64,000 nt of DNA, from contig JABYQR010000032.1 of NCBI GenBank assembly GCA_022592445.1, forward strand, positions 153,699-217,698. The letters run 5' to 3'. Shown here one piece after another: positions 33,809 to 46,107 of the stretch; position 1 is the first letter of the stretch; every line of letters starts with the position of its first letter. The notes beneath the pieces were generated by a model. The model was not told where the DNA came from and ran no database searches. It saw nothing but the letters and a program-made list of their open reading frames with translations. This DNA is from Cytidiella melzeri (lineage: Eukaryota > Basidiomycota > Agaricomycetes > Polyporales > Irpicaceae). Both the position numbers and the translations under genes were made by a program.

Positions 33809-34787
33809 CTATGTACCACGCCGCACTGTCTCATCTGTATCCCACTTGCTGTAGAGTAGCTCGACGAATGCTGAAGTATGAACATGTAGATCAAAGATTA
33901 TGAATATCAAATCTGCTGCAGAGTCTGTTGTCTCGCAAGCTGACAACAGTTCGTATATGTTCTCAACTGCGTGCAGTGCGTGCAGAGACGAAAGCGGCTC
34001 GACCTGGGCCGAGAACCGGAAATGATTAATGATGAATGAACCGTGAGAGAATTCGGTTGCACTTGTCAAGGACTCCCATGCGCGCACATAGGCAAATACT
34101 GGACCACTGACGTTAGCTGAGGCGATGGTTATAGTGAGCAAGAGTTGTGTAGTTCAGTCCGCTCTCGACACCAACTATCAAAGCCAAGGTCATTGCGCAA
34201 CATTCCCGTCGTACGATTGACAAACACAGAGAAGGCATTTTCGGGGTGATGGGACTGAGAGGTAACGCAGTCACGGTGACTTGAGTAGAGTGTGAGCTCT
34301 TCGTCTGTTGAGTCCTCACCAAACTCTGACAGCGGGGTTGCCAGTGACACGCCCTTGGTGTGGCTCAGTATCGTCCCCGCTCATACAGCCACTCTGTACC
34401 TCTTGGTAAAGCATGGCAACAGATGCGATTTTATTTTCGTGAGTCAGTTATGAGGCTAAAACTTGAAGCTTGACTCTCCAGCTCATTCATATCCGTCTCT
34501 GACTGACCAATTTCAATCCTATGGTGGACGTCGTAGCAGAACGAGAAGATAGCATCAGCCGAGTTTACCACATGCCTGGCTGGCCGTGTAACATCCGTGT
34601 AGGGTGGTATATGACACGTACCGCTAAATAGGACGTGTGTACGCGTTACACCACCGTGCGGCATATCCCTCATCTGTTCCAGAGGACTCAAGACCGCGAG
34701 GGCAACACCCGGGCTTACAGCAGTCATAAGCCCGTCACCAGCCTCAGGCTTAGTATGCGCTGCCGTCTATCGGTAAGAATCAGCCTG
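33809..34787 (-). CDS. possible spliced hypothetical gene
   Basis: Three adjacent minus-strand open segments look protein-like: 34,770-34,431 (contains VTRPARHVVNSADAIFSFCY), 34,350-34,129 (PENAFSVFVNRTTGMLRNDL) and 34,141-33,809 (SGPVFAYVRAWESLTSATEF). They are in different frames and would need introns; a TACCGATAG acceptor near 34,770 is plausible, but I could not place convincing donors between the others. No family is recognised. It would be convergent with DAHP synthase, leaving only ~90 bp between stops. Confidence 0.3.
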
Positions 34788-36003
34788 TTGTGCACGTAAC
34801 ACTTGAGAGAGCTTACGCTTTATTGTACTACGCTGGTGGTTAGGTTCCAACGCTGTCCTTCGCCTCCCGGGAGCGGATTACTATCTGCTGCGTTGAGGTC
34901 TCGACTTTGACTCGAGCTCAGATAGAGCTACGGAGGTTCGGCTCAAATCGAACTCTGCCAGCTAGATATCCAAATCCATCAGCCCAAGGCTGAAGGGCTT
35001 TTAAACTCTCTAGCGGCTTGTAGATTTACACACCGCTAGGGAAAAAATCTTGAACCTGGTTCTGCTATTCTTGTTGCACAGCGTTCCGAGTCGATACCGC
35101 CTCCCTGATACATCCTCCTGGTGCACCGTTGATGGAAAAATCCGTTCTGCATCTGTATGGACATCTCTACGTTTGTCGACGGGTGTGTCATATATGAGTG
35201 CACGGAGTCGTTCTGTTAGCCAGGGGTTGCTACGATCTGCAAAACAGTGAGCGATCTGGGCCAACTGGTAAGCGCCACGACGGCTTATGGCTTAGGAGAA
35301 AAGCAGCTGATTTCACAATTTTCTCTAGGTCCAACATGGCTTTCCCTGGGCTCCGAGAGTGTGCTGCCAGCACTGCCCCGCTGTTGTGTGAGTCAGGTTC
35401 CTCAGCCTTGGTGTCAGCTTTCCGTGGGCACTGTTTGCTTGTTTTTTCTGGAGAATGTGGGGGCGGGAGGGTATCCTGACACCTTTACGTGCGCCCCCAC
35501 GGGGTGCCGCTGCCTGTCCCTGACCAAGGCTTATTTCCCCGCCCGCCCTCACTCTAGGCTCGGTAGTAAAGGCAGATCCGAGCACAATCTGCCAAGTGCA
35601 ACTCCCAAAACAAGGAATTCCGCAACAGCGAGGTACGGAGATCGTGAATGTTTGGGATTTGGATTTTAGACCATTTCAAACAAGTCCGCGTGGCGGGGTA
35701 ATCTCGGTTGATAACCGGTGTGTTTCGCAGGCGGGCCGACGCGGTGCGGAGGGTGGTTCTCGATCGGCATTGGATAAACCAAGTCCCACACTCAGGCACA
35801 CACAATAGCTCAACGCCAGACTCTACCGGTGCTCATCAACGTGCCTCACATGACCCCTCTCCCTACAATTGCCCCGATATTGGGCCGTCGTGGCGAGAAC
35901 AAACGGTAGAGTATAAATATTGTTTGTTCACCCCACGGGGATTCGAAGCCCTCTCCATTCAACCCCACAGTCCAACTTGCACCCACCGCCACCTGGTCTC
36001 GAC
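34788..36003 (+). promoter_or_regulatory. long upstream region of the sugar-transporter gene
   Basis: No supported gene. Frames on both strands (for example 35,247-35,669) have biased composition and no homologous motif. A TATA-like GAGTATAAATATTG is at ~35,910, about 95 bp upstream of the transporter ATG. The distance, over 1 kb, leaves room for regulation by carbon source, but no operator can be named with confidence. Confidence 0.4.
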
Positions 36004-38231
36004 ATGGACTTTTCGATTGGAAACGTCGCGGGGGGCGGCGCAGTGCCCGCTGTCATCGCCGCACCCGACGGCGAGCTCTCCCAGAAGTTCGACCCCAAGG
36101 CTTTGCAAGGTGCGGCCAAGGCAGACGCCGCCGAGCATCAGGCGAGTGTGTGGGAGGCCTTCAGGATACACAAGAAGGCCATATTTTGGAGCATGGCTTT
36201 GTCCGGAGCGTGAGTGTCCGCTCAGGTTCATGATACAGTTAAAGACTGAACAAATTACTAGCCTTATCATGGAAGGCTACGATGTCGTCGTCATTGGATC
36301 TTTCTACGGCCAACGTGAGTCCGAGTGAGAGTCGCTGGCTGTAAACTAGACGCTGATGCTGTCTTTTGCTGCATAGCCAACTTTCTCAAACGTTTCGGTG
36401 TCCCCGCACCTGGCTCTACCAATGGCTACGTTATCCCGGCCCAATGGCAGTCGGCTCTCAGTAACGGTTCTTCAGCAGGAGGTATCATTGGTCTACTTGT
36501 ATGTCCATACACTGTCCCATTTTTTCAGTCGACGCTCACAACACGGTTCACCTTTTCATAGTTTAACGGTTGGGCTGCAGACCGATACGGCCCCAAAGTC
36601 GTCATGATGACCTCTATCATCGCACTCACTGGTTTCATCTTCATCATGGTCTTTGCCAACTCGCTCACTATGCTCGTGATCGGAGAGGTCTTCTGTGGAA
36701 TTCCTTGGGGTGTCTTCCGTAAGTCATGTACGGACACCGTATGACCCTTCACATACTCATTTACGCATTGCAGAAACTTTGACAACTGCCTACGCCTCCG
36801 AAGTTTGTCCCATTCAGCTTCGAGGGTATTTGACTGCCTACGTCAACCTCTGCTGGGGTGTCGGTGAGTTTGACCCAGTATTCCGAAGTGCTTGCCACTG
36901 ATGCATTGTCGTATAGGTATTCTTCTCAGCTCCGGTGTTGTGAAGGCTACCCTCCCCATCAACAGCGACTGGAGTGAGTAAACGTCTGGACTATACAAAA
37001 AGTATATGACTGACTTTCCATACCTCAGGTTGGCGTCTTCCCTTCGTCGTTCAATGGGTCTGGGTCGTCCCTCTTTTCCTCATCGTTTACTTCTGCCCTC
37101 CTTCTCCTTGGTGGCTCGTCCGTAAAGGGCGTCTTTCCGAGGCTGAAGCGGCGATCAAGCGTCTCACCAACCCCAAGTTTTTCAGCGATGAGGATGCGGC
37201 CAACACCGTGGCGATGATGGAACACACAACTGAGCTCGAGGCGTTAGCGGCCGAGGGTACGAGCTACCTGGACTGCTTCCGCACCACCGACGCGCGCAGG
37301 ACGGAGATCGTCATGATGGTCTTTGCCATGCAGCTGCTGTCTGGCGAGAACTTGATCGGTCAGGGCGTGCAATTCTTGCAGACGGCCGGTATCTCGACGA
37401 ATCTCGCATTCAGCCTGAACATGGTGCTTAACTCTATGTTCATTATCGGGACAATCGTTTCTTGGGGACGTGAGTGCTATTTCATCTACAAGCACGCTGG
37501 CATGAATCTGACTCCTGGCTTCGCTTCATCTGCAGTACTCACCATCCTTGGTCGTCGCACGCTTTACACCTACGGTATGGCTTGCATGTCGATCGTTCTC
37601 TGGATCATCGGCGGTCTCGGTTTTGTCGGCACGACGACGTCCATGTACACCATCGGATCTCTCCTTATTGCCCTAAACTTCATCTACAATGCCACCCTCG
37701 GCCCCATCTGCTACACCCTCATCGGCGAGGTTTCTTCCACCCGACTCCGTCAGAAGTCAATTGTGCTCAGCCGAATCAGCTACCAGATCATGAACATCAT
37801 CTGCGGTATAATCGTGCCACGCATGCTATCGCCCACGTCGTGGAATTGGGGTCCCAAGAGTGGACTTTTCTGGGCTGCATCGGCTGGTTTCTCCACCCTG
37901 TACTGCTTCCTCCGACTCCCTGAGACCAAGTAAGTTTCTTTGCCTCCGAACAAACGTACGAGCGTGATACTGATCAGGGTTATTTTCCAGGGGCCGATCT
38001 TACGGTGAGCTCGACCTGCTCTTTGAGAACAAGGTTCCAGCTTGGCGGTTCAAGTCTACCAAGGTCGACCGTAAGTTCAACCTCTACATCTGGCTCGCAA
38101 GCCAAACAGTTGCTGATATTTGTTCTCTCTCTGCAGAATTTGCTGTTCACCACGATGACCAGTATGGATCGGAAACGGACGCTGGCATCAAGGAGAAGGA
38201 GGTCGGTGGCGAAGTTGCTCACCTTGAGTAG
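36004..38231 (+). CDS. MFS sugar transporter, alpha-glucoside (maltose) permease-like
   Basis: About ten exons from ATG 36,004 ([20 protein letters not shown]) to TAG 38,229-38,231, with short GT-AG introns. It moves a sugar across the plasma membrane, probably by proton symport. Features in order: long hydrophilic N-terminus, [17 protein letters not shown] (TM1), [15 protein letters not shown] (the MFS loop 2-3 motif), [33 protein letters not shown] (the PESPWWL-type motif after TM6), [17 protein letters not shown] (TM7), [20 protein letters not shown], and [17 protein letters not shown] followed by VPAWRF. The ending is typical of the fungal Mal31/Mph-type subfamily. About 12 TM helices and ~530 aa are predicted. 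The sugar is inferred from subfamily only. Confidence 0.92.
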
Positions 38232-38900
38232 AGGAGGGAGCTCGGACTTACTCAGAGCTATATTTACTCGCAAGGCATCCACTTCACGAAGTTATTCCAA
38301 GTTCTCACCATGATATAATGACACATCAACACTACCAGCTGCAGAGGAGGAGGACGCGTTTTAGCAGAATGCGCTGCGGTCACCTTTCCCGCTAATAACT
38401 AGTGATTAGTTTTTTGTATTAGAATCGATCTAAATGCTCGTCAAGTTTCCACAGGAACATCATTCATAACATTGTCAAAGTTGAGCATGGGGTGACAGTG
38501 CGGCCCACTTTTCCTGCTGTACGAGAGGAATGTTCGTTACAGTCAGTGCTTCACGACCTTCGACCCAGTTTAAACCATTCATCTCACAATTTCTTAATGA
38601 TATACGCTGTCTATAACGAACCGATAAGCATCACGGTCGTGCATGTCCCCTACTACCAAGAATGCATAGTTGCATTCTTGTACCTACGCATTCTTGGTTT
38701 CTTCGGTCAGGCACTGCAAGTCCAACGTTGGTATCGGCCTCCTGCAGTAACATGGAACAGACGAGAACTCAGAAAGTGAAAAGCTGCCACGGACTGTACA
38801 CCATCGAGAAGAATGGAATGGGCCTCTCACTGCTACATTTACCAATGTCGAATCAGAGTGCTCTCTCCCTCCCCGTGGTTATCCACTCAGTCACGTTGAA
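38232..38900. other. intergenic
   Basis: No gene is seen. Plus-strand frames between 38,492 and 38,916 lack splice signals and domain features. Confidence 0.4.
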
Positions 38901-39610
38901 ATGCCTGCCGCAGTAACTCACTCAAGCCCAAAGTTTACACCACAATACGGCAAATTCCTGACCCCCGCGCGCGAATTGAAAGTCGGGGACGTCTTCTGGC
39001 ACAGCGTCATGATTGCGCCCGACGATGTAGCTGAGCCGTCTTCGGATACGGCGAGAGAGTACGAAAGATACAATCTTCTCTGTGGCTTCAACTCAACTTC
39101 TCCATCTTTATGATAGTGTCAGGAATAACCGAAGGACAAGACGATTAGTTGTTGTCGTCTGCACTTCACCTGTACTAGTGTTATATCTTGCGACATTCAA
39201 CAGGGCAACAAAGCTTCCGTGCACGCTAAAAGATCATACCGTATGGTACCCTGTCGACGAAGCGGAAACGACGGCTTGGGCTCCTCCTCTCCAAACGGAG
39301 CCTATGCAGAGATTCGCGCAATGGGTCAACATCCGAAGGTTGTATGCCGTCAGCGCGGATTCGGTGCGTTGTTGAAGTAGCTCAACGCGCAATCAATTCG
39401 TAATCATGTGTGCACCCTGGATCTTTCAGGTTCCAAGGATAGGCGGGTTTCACTTTCCCGAAGAAGAAGTTCGCAAAGTTACAGCCGCGCTACTGTTAAG
39501 GCTCAGGGCTGAGGTGAGCAAGGCCTCAGTCTCCATCTGAATGAATCCTCACTCACCGTTTTGATCATGACAAACAGTATACACGTCACGGACATGGCCA
39601 CTGGCAGTAG
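38901..39610 (+). CDS. hypothetical protein, spliced
   Basis: From ATG 38,901 the first exon reads MPAAVTHSSPKFTPQYGKFL, VGDVFWHSVMIAPDD and REYERYNLL. After a frame change near 39,070-39,110 (a short intron is likely but I could not fix its donor), the frame carries RRLVVVVCTSPVLVLYL, HTVWYPVDEAETTAW and RRLYAVSADS. Two GT-AG introns then lead to IGGFHFPEEEVRKVTA and the end HGHGHWQ (TAG 39,608-39,610). About 180 aa. No domain is recognised. The last two introns have good acceptors (CTTTCAG, AAACAG) and clean phases, which argues for a real gene. Confidence 0.45.
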
Positions 39611-39826
39611 GACTTTGATGAGGGAGATGGGCGGGTTCGCGCCATTTTGCTGCCTTGATCTGCGGAGCCAATGCATACGGTGCAACTAACTTGGTGTACA
39701 TCATAATATCTATTGTTATGTTTATGGATCACATTTCTTTTACCGCGCATTTGCCCGGTAAAATTGTATCTGCACGAGTTTCAAGATGCAGAATAGCGAA
39801 TGTACTGTGCACATGCGGTGACTTAC

Positions 39827-41539
39827 CTAGGCCGATGAACCCAATAGTTTTAATCGACTTTCGCTGTAGCCGTGAAAGGAGACGCCGTGGGCCGCGCAGA
39901 CGCTCCTGAGCCTGTCGCCCTGTGCACCGAGCTCTCTGATAGTCAGGGCTCGCAAACCGTCAATTGGTATGCGTAGAAGCCTGCTCAAATGACGAAGCCG
40001 AGGAATGACTTCAGCCAGCTCGTATCCATGTGCCGCGAGTTGCATTCCATACTCCAACTCCTCTAGGGCAGGTAAATATTGCAGCGCATGCGGAGGTATG
40101 AAGTCTGAGGAGGTGTGAAGAAAGCGTAAATGTGTAAGGTTGCTGATTGCGCCTTCAATGTGTGGGTCGACAACGGGATGAGTCGAGTTTAGCAAGACCA
40201 GATTTCGTAGAGTTGGCGCCCATTGGGTGAGAGCGTCATGTAGTGCCATTGTGGACGTGGAATGTAAATTGCCCCCAAACGAGGTCAACGACGGAGACGC
40301 TGTTTGTAGGAGTCGTAAGATATTATCGGAGATGGTAGCCTTCAAGAAACAGAACGTGCGCAGCTGAGGAAACGATGCATCATGCTGGAGTGAAGCATGG
40401 GAAGGGTTTGACGGAGCGTTGGCCACTGAGTTGGATGCAGCTTGTCCAGTAGAAACACCTGCTGCGAGAACCGCGGTCGTTCTCTGCCCTTTCTTATTTC
40501 GACCTTTCTTTCCTGCCTGACGAGACAAGGTCTGTGCCGACTGGCCACCGTCCTTTGATGGTGGTAAAGGCTCATTGGTAAGAAGAACGACGTGCTCGAT
40601 ATCCCGCCAATGCGACATCCACTGGAGAAGCTCGGTTGCCGAGCACAGTCCGACTTCAGAGCCAGCAAAGCCAAGATCTTCAGGGTCCTGTGAGAGGACG
40701 AGAGACCGCAATGAGCCTAGTCCTGTGAGTGAAGAGCGCAATGCGTTGTAGGCGCTCTCGGTAGTGTCAAATCCTATCAATGTTAGGTGCGACAGTTGCG
40801 TACAAGCTGCAATGATGCTAGCGTGGGTCATAGTAAACTGTGGACCCTTGTGGCCTGGTTCCCGCAGCATACGCAGCTCTCGAATAAGGCCTGCAAGGCG
40901 AGGAGTCCCTTTCACGGTCCGTAGGAGAAGAGACGTAGGGTCGTTGTAGAATTTAGTCGTGCGGAGGGAAACGGAGCGGTAGAGGAATCCCTCAGCGACG
41001 GGTTGCCAATGCTTGCATACTCTGGTAAGCGAACCAATGGCATTCCTGCGATATGAGATTAAGCTACCATCCATGCGAGTCTCCCTATTCCACGTAGCCC
41101 CGACAAGGAGGTAGTCCTTTCGGATTGGCTGAGGCTGCAAGTAGGGGTGTGAACTGCGCTCAACCTCACCAAAAACCTGAACCAGAAGCTCTGGTAGTAA
41201 GTTGGCGACGTCAAAGGTAGAGGATGCTGGCTTGTCTCGTCGCCTGGCAGTGGCAAGTGGTCCTATTCTCGCCAAGTCGTTTGAACGAACAACGGGGTGA
41301 GCCTTGCGTTCTGGCTTGGGATCCACAGGCTCAGGAATGGTATCGGGTCCTGAGTTGGGAGTTGTCAAGGATCCTCTATGGGTAGCAGTGTGGCGGGGCG
41401 TAGTGAGTAGCAATTCACAGCAATCAAGAATGTGAGCGTACCTGTGAGGCATGTTTTTGGAGCTACAAATTCGAGTGCGACTGTCGTTGTCCACTGCCAA
41501 CCAGTAGTGAGAGTAGTCGGAAAGAACGGTGTCCCTCAA
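39827..41539 (-). CDS. F-box/leucine-rich-repeat-like protein
   Basis: A single open frame of 570 codons. After a ~110-residue variable N-terminus, an F-box-like segment reads NLLPELLVQVFGEVE and then GSLTRVCKHWQPVAEGFLYR, the pattern usual in the large mushroom F-box family. The rest consists of irregular leucine-rich segments (CTQLSHLTLIGFD, LTGLGSLRSLVLS, FPQLRTFCFLKATIS, WAPTLRNLVLLNS, ALQYLPALEELEYG), interrupted by a basic low-complexity loop (RQAGKKGRNKKGQR). F-box proteins bring substrates to SCF ubiquitin ligase through Skp1. The partner and target are unknown. The start could be the internal ATG ~29 codons later. Confidence 0.75.
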   Translation of the reverse strand: MRDTVLSDYSHYWLAVDNDSRTRICSSKNMPHRYAHILDCCELLLTTPRHTATHRGSLTTPNSGPDTIPEPVDPKPERKAHPVVRSNDLARIGPLATARRRDKPASSTFDVANLLPELLVQVFGEVERSSHPYLQPQPIRKDYLLVGATWNRETRMDGSLISYRRNAIGSLTRVCKHWQPVAEGFLYRSVSLRTTKFYNDPTSLLLRTVKGTPRLAGLIRELRMLREPGHKGPQFTMTHASIIAACTQLSHLTLIGFDTTESAYNALRSSLTGLGSLRSLVLSQDPEDLGFAGSEVGLCSATELLQWMSHWRDIEHVVLLTNEPLPPSKDGGQSAQTLSRQAGKKGRNKKGQRTTAVLAAGVSTGQAASNSVANAPSNPSHASLQHDASFPQLRTFCFLKATISDNILRLLQTASPSLTSFGGNLHSTSTMALHDALTQWAPTLRNLVLLNSTHPVVDPHIEGAISNLTHLRFLHTSSDFIPPHALQYLPALEELEYGMQLAAHGYELAEVIPRLRHLSRLLRIPIDGLRALTIRELGAQGDRLRSVCAAHGVSFHGYSESRLKLLGSSA

Positions 41540-42773
41540 GTTGGACTGTTGGGCCCTTTGATGCTTCCATACTTATCGGATTACGACATGGCCCCGAGAG
41601 AATTGACAAGCTGCACATGGGCAAGTGGCGTCCGCGACTGAGAAGCTCCGCTCTGAATTAGAACCTAGAGTTGTCAATTAGCTTCGTCCGAATGCCGACA
41701 GCACTGAACTCTTACCTCCCGTACTAATGGCATTCGAGTTCACCGCTCGAAGGCGTATCTGTGAGATCAATGTTCACTTCCTGAATGGCGGAAGAACACA
41801 ATCATGATGTTGGAGTCCATGCATATGAGACGAGCCGTTCTAGAGACTCCGTCATCTACAACAGCAGGAAGCTGATGCGCGAGATGAAGATACGGAATTA
41901 GGGGTAAGTAATATTCATTGGCGCGGCCACGATAAGTAGGGGCTCGCCATACAGATTCCTGCATCAGGTGCCTGGCCGATAATGCAGCGTATATTGACGA
42001 TATATCTGTGCAGAACGGATATAGTTGACATGTTTTGTCTAGTGGTTTCAGGAGAGCTGGATCATCAGCGTAGTGCGATCGCGAATGTTGTTAGCTTCCA
42101 GCTAGTCAAGCGCTGCTGATGCACGTGTGTGGAAGAGGCCGCGAACTACTTGGCCCAAAATGCGGAGAACAAGGTGTTGTCGCACTGCTTTTTTTCCATT
42201 CTCACCGCCTCAAGTATGCTTGTGAGTCGGAAAGATGGTTTGAGCGACTACAGCTGGATGTATGCGGTGCAAATGCCCAAGCTAGAGGCCAATTATAGAA
42301 GCGGAGGGTACAACTTACATGAAGCAGATGTCACGGAAAGATGGAAGAGCGATGGACTGATCTCTAGTTAGAGGCAGTACGAGCGTGTGAGCAGTGGGGC
42401 GAGAGAGATGTGTTGGCGCACTGTACGACCAGCGGACCCTGACGCCGCACGCCGTCGAGCACGGCGACGACGAATAGTGGTTCTGACGGGGGGTTGCTGG
42501 GGAACATGTTGGTAGAGGTGAAGATAGGGTGGCCACAGGAACGCGGACAGAGCTCAGCACGGGATGATTTCAGTCTAACAATCATTTCACTGATGATCAA
42601 TTTCCTTTTTCGGACGAGGGGCGCCGTCAGGTTATAAGCCTGACGCTCTCTCTCGTCTCTCGCTCCCCGCCCATCGCCATCCTCTCCTTTTCTCTCCTCT
42701 TGCCCCTCCGTACCCTCGACAGGTCAAGGGAACTCGCACAAACAACCACCTCCTCGAAAGACTACAGCTCGCC
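41540..42773. other. intergenic between divergent F-box and membrane-protein genes
   Basis: Small frames on both strands (for example 41,767-41,964 minus and 42,129-42,371 plus) are not supported by family or splicing. From 42,645 to 42,720 the plus strand is strongly pyrimidine-rich (CTCTCTCTCGTCTCTCGCTC), a typical core promoter for the gene at 42,774. Confidence 0.45.
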
Positions 42774-44215
42774 ATGTCGAACGCTACCGACTCCGTTCCA
42801 GCGCTGCCCCCCTCTCTCGACCTTCCTCCTCACTTGTCCGCACAGAAATACTTTTTTGTGTGCACACTGACGGTGGCCGCTTGGGACACGCTCGTCCTCT
42901 CGCCGCGGTCATACAGGCTCTTCAGGAGCAAGGAATGGCCGCTTCTCAAGATTGCCTATCATTTCTTGCGCCTATTCATGCCAATTGAGTTCACCATTGT
43001 TGGCGTCGCATTCTTTGACACCAGCTTCACATTGGATGTGAGTCTCCCGTTCCATTGTTTCTCGCATGCTCTGGCGTCGTCGGTCGTATCATCTGTGTTG
43101 GGCTGTTGGCTCGCTTGTCCCACAATCGCGTGGTGTGCTGTGATTTGGTCTACTCGAGCGTCGAGCCCTGCAGTCATGGCCCTTGGTCCTATCAACCTCG
43201 CTGGCGTTCGAAATGAGTCTTGTGTTCGATAACTTGGACGTAATAACCCTGGAGAGCATGAACACGGGCGCGCGCTTATACTCCCCTATCCGATAAATTG
43301 CTAATATACTCCTCGTAGTCTTGCAACAAGTTTTTCTTGTTTGAACCCATCTGCACTGCGATCTTGTTAGCAGTCTGCTCTCTGGTCCACGTAGTCCGGA
43401 TACATGCGATATACGAGAAATCCCGCGCAGTTCTCACTCCCATGGCTGTCCTGCTGGGTGTGCAGGTAGTCGTAACGGCGATCTGCTGTGGTTTCTTCCG
43501 TAGTGAGTAGCAAATTCGCCACTAATTCATCATTCTCTAACCCCTCGTGTTCTCTTCAGCCACTCCTGTGGAGGAGGGCCAAGGTTGCATCGCTTCTCCC
43601 AAGCACAACTGGGTTGGCATCTACTGGGTCTCCGCGACTCTCCTCTACACCGCCTCTTTCCTGCTTGCTCTGAACCGGTCGCTCCGCTCCCTCCAAGTGA
43701 AGCACATTTCGTACTGGAAGTTGATGCTCCGTGACGGTCTTAACCTCTACGGCGCCATTTGGATCGTCAACATGGTCAACATGTTGTTCTGGTTCATTAT
43801 CACTCCAACTGGGCCGGAGGACCCTATTCGCACCATCGTCACCAGCATGGCCGCCGTACTCACCACTTCCATGACTCTTCGCATCATTTTGTCTGTCCGT
43901 GGATCCCTTGCCAAGGGCGGTTCTTTCGCAGTGTCTTCCGCCAACACTCACTCCCACCCGTCAACGCATGTTATTTCCGCCCAGCGCAGCGCTGGTGGAC
44001 CTGTTCTCAGTCTCCAGCAGCCCCAGCAGGGAACTTACAACGTCCCTCTTGGACCCGACGGCAAGACTCACGAGTGGGATGACAAGGCTAGCGATGCGAT
44101 CGTCGAGGGTAAAGGCGACGACGTCTACGCTGTCGACTCCTCCATTGCTACCGACGACGGCCCGAAGGGCGTGAAGATCACCATTGACACGGAGACTGAT
44201 TACGGTCGCAAATAG
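42774..44215 (+). CDS. DUF6533-like multi-pass membrane protein
   Basis: Exon 1 42,774-43,037, exon 2 43,319-43,501, exon 3 from ~43,559 to the TAG near 44,215. Exon 1 gives MSNATDSVPALPPSLDLPPH, then FVCTLTVAAWDTLVL and a second hydrophobic run (YHFLRLFMPIEFTIVGVAFF). Exon 2 has CTAILLAVCSLVHVVRIHAI and TPMAVLLGVQVVVTAICCGF. Exon 3 has a helix at WVSATLLYTASFLLAL and another at YGAIWIVNMVNMLFWFIIT, then a ~115-residue polar tail. About seven TM helices in all. The helix order with a conserved W-D near TM1 and a R-I-x-A-x-Y motif matches the agaricomycete DUF6533 family, of unknown function and receptor-like topology. The first intron is long (281 nt), so a small exon could be missed. Confidence 0.75.
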
Positions 44216-44944
44216 GACCGTTATCGTCGCTTTCACTTCGCAGCCTCCTGTACAATTGCAAATGGGCAGTGGACACCAGCGTTCGACCCTTTTTTCACAA
44301 TGCTCAGTTTCAAACCCACTCTCCGCTGCTTCATTCAACCGTTCTTCTCCCGCGACGCCCGTTCGTTTGTCTTGAAACCAAATACGCTGCATCTTCCGTA
44401 TTGCCACCTCATCTAGTTGCAAGTGGGCCTGGTTCTCTGCTTTAATCGTTGTCTTCTCTGCTTCTATTTAACCTGCATCTACCAATCCGTATCTCTTCTT
44501 CTCCTTCGTTGTCTTTTTCGTTTGCCGTTTGATAGTAACGTGGTTTGTACTGAGTAGTTTTTTGCTGTATGAGTTGTGGAATAGAACGTCATGTCGTTGA
44601 GGATCTGCCGCTGTGGGTGATTCCGTGTCAGGCACGTTGGGCTAAAGAGGAATTATCGTATGCAATGTCATGAACTGTCAACTACTGTGAAAGGGTGTAG
44701 TTGTAAAGCTTTTACACCGAATGTTCAGAGATCTTTACAACGAACATCAAAGTAATTTTGTAAGATGAGCGAGCGCTCCCGCCTGCTATCGCTCTTGTCG
44801 TGAGAGGGCCCAAGCAGGATACAATGGGAGGGACCGGCGATGCGTGAAGTTAAGGTACAGATTTAGGTATAAACCTTAGAATTTGGGACAACATTGGTAA
44901 CAAGGACTCGATACAAACTCGTGAACTAACAAATACGACGACTT
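44216..44944. other. convergent intergenic region
   Basis: 3' region of the membrane-protein gene. C/T-rich up to ~44,520, then AT-rich. No gene is seen. Confidence 0.4.
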
Positions 44945-45481
44945 TCAGAACCACAGGAAAGCCTTTGACAGAAAAGCCTTGTCGTTGTATACCACAGAAA
45001 GGTTGTCGGGAGCAGCTAAATTCGGAGATCCCGCTTCCTGTGACTCGGGGAAGATCCGGATTTCCGACAAGGGAGAGTGTGCGAGCTGAGTAGGAGACGT
45101 CTCCCATGGGTGCAGAGAGGGTGTTTCGTGATCATGAGTTGACAGGAGTGGCCAAGTATGTCGTTTGATGGCGCGAGAGCCTGTGCCTTCCGCAGAGGAC
45201 TGCTGGCCACGTTCCAGCCAGTCAATCCGGCGTTGAAGAGAGCGGCAAGTGGAAGCCATCTTGGCAATGATTGAGCAGTATTCGCTCCTCTCTGATGTGC
45301 GTTGCGCCTCCAGCTCTCGGATTTGAGTCTGCAGCGTTGCCAGAGGAGCGTGCATTGCAGGTGTTGGTCCGAAAGGTGAGAGTAGCTGGTATGATGTTGG
45401 AGAGTCGACATGATTGGTGAATGTTGCGTCTGATTTTTCACATTGCATGTCGAGGGGAGAACCTGATACAAAGGAGACCAT
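44945..45481 (-). CDS. hypothetical protein with short coiled coil
   Basis: A single-exon frame of 178 codons from ATG 45,481. The middle (PLATLQTQIRELEAQRTSER, then CRSLQRRIDWLERGQQ) has heptad-like spacing of Leu/Ile and is probably a coiled coil. The ends are Ser/Pro-rich and likely disordered. No family is recognised and no partner gene is evident. Confidence 0.4.
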   Translation of the reverse strand: MVSFVSGSPLDMQCEKSDATFTNHVDSPTSYQLLSPFGPTPAMHAPLATLQTQIRELEAQRTSERSEYCSIIAKMASTCRSLQRRIDWLERGQQSSAEGTGSRAIKRHTWPLLSTHDHETPSLHPWETSPTQLAHSPLSEIRIFPESQEAGSPNLAAPDNLSVVYNDKAFLSKAFLWF

Positions 45482-46107
45482 GCCGCCAGCACCGTGAAGC
45501 GGCTGTTAGTGAGTGTTGAAGAGATAACGAAGCACTGTTACGCGCTAGTGTGCGGCTGGCATGCTGTGGTAGCCATTGACGTCAATGTCAGCTTGCGTGA
45601 GTCACATTCAGGGTAGCTAATAGGCACACCAGGCTAATTTATGGAGCATCGACAGAGCAATAAGCGATACCCTGGATTTCAAAGTGTCATGATCTATCGA
45701 TATCTTCATGTCTTGATACACCTTGAAGGCAGTGGCGACAGTCAGCTCTTGGATCGCCGCAAAGTGGTTAATCTCACTGTGTTTTCTAGTTTACTCAGCA
45801 CGATGTAACTAGAGGCAGTCTTGAATGCTTGTAGCAGGCCTGAGTAAGTAGGGACGCCAGAGAGAGAGAGCGGAGATTCAGGCGCAGTCACAGTCACAGC
45901 GCTAGCACAGTACTTAATCCAAATATGGTATCCAGGAACAGGCTGTGGTGTGACAGTGCCTCAGCCGTTCGAGTCAATACTTGCTATAGCCAGTGGCACG
46001 TTGTGCTTTACTAGTAGCTCGAGGCAGTACATCAATATTTCAATCCTCGCACAGGTCAAGCATCACTCTTGTCAACTCTCATCCGACTCAAATACAACAC
46101 CGCAACC
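45482..46107. other. divergent intergenic region
   Basis: Upstream of both the 45,481 minus gene and the 46,108 plus gene. A short (GA)n run, AGAGAGAGAG, is at ~45,861. No gene is seen. Confidence 0.4.

Noticed and set aside
35247..36328. Plus-strand frames upstream of and overlapping the sugar transporter
   Set aside because: Biased composition and no family motif; the 36,004 start gives the expected transporter N-terminus with correct introns.
43556..43957. 133-codon minus-strand frame within the DUF6533-like gene
   Set aside because: Antisense to exon 3, whose plus-strand product has clear membrane helices.
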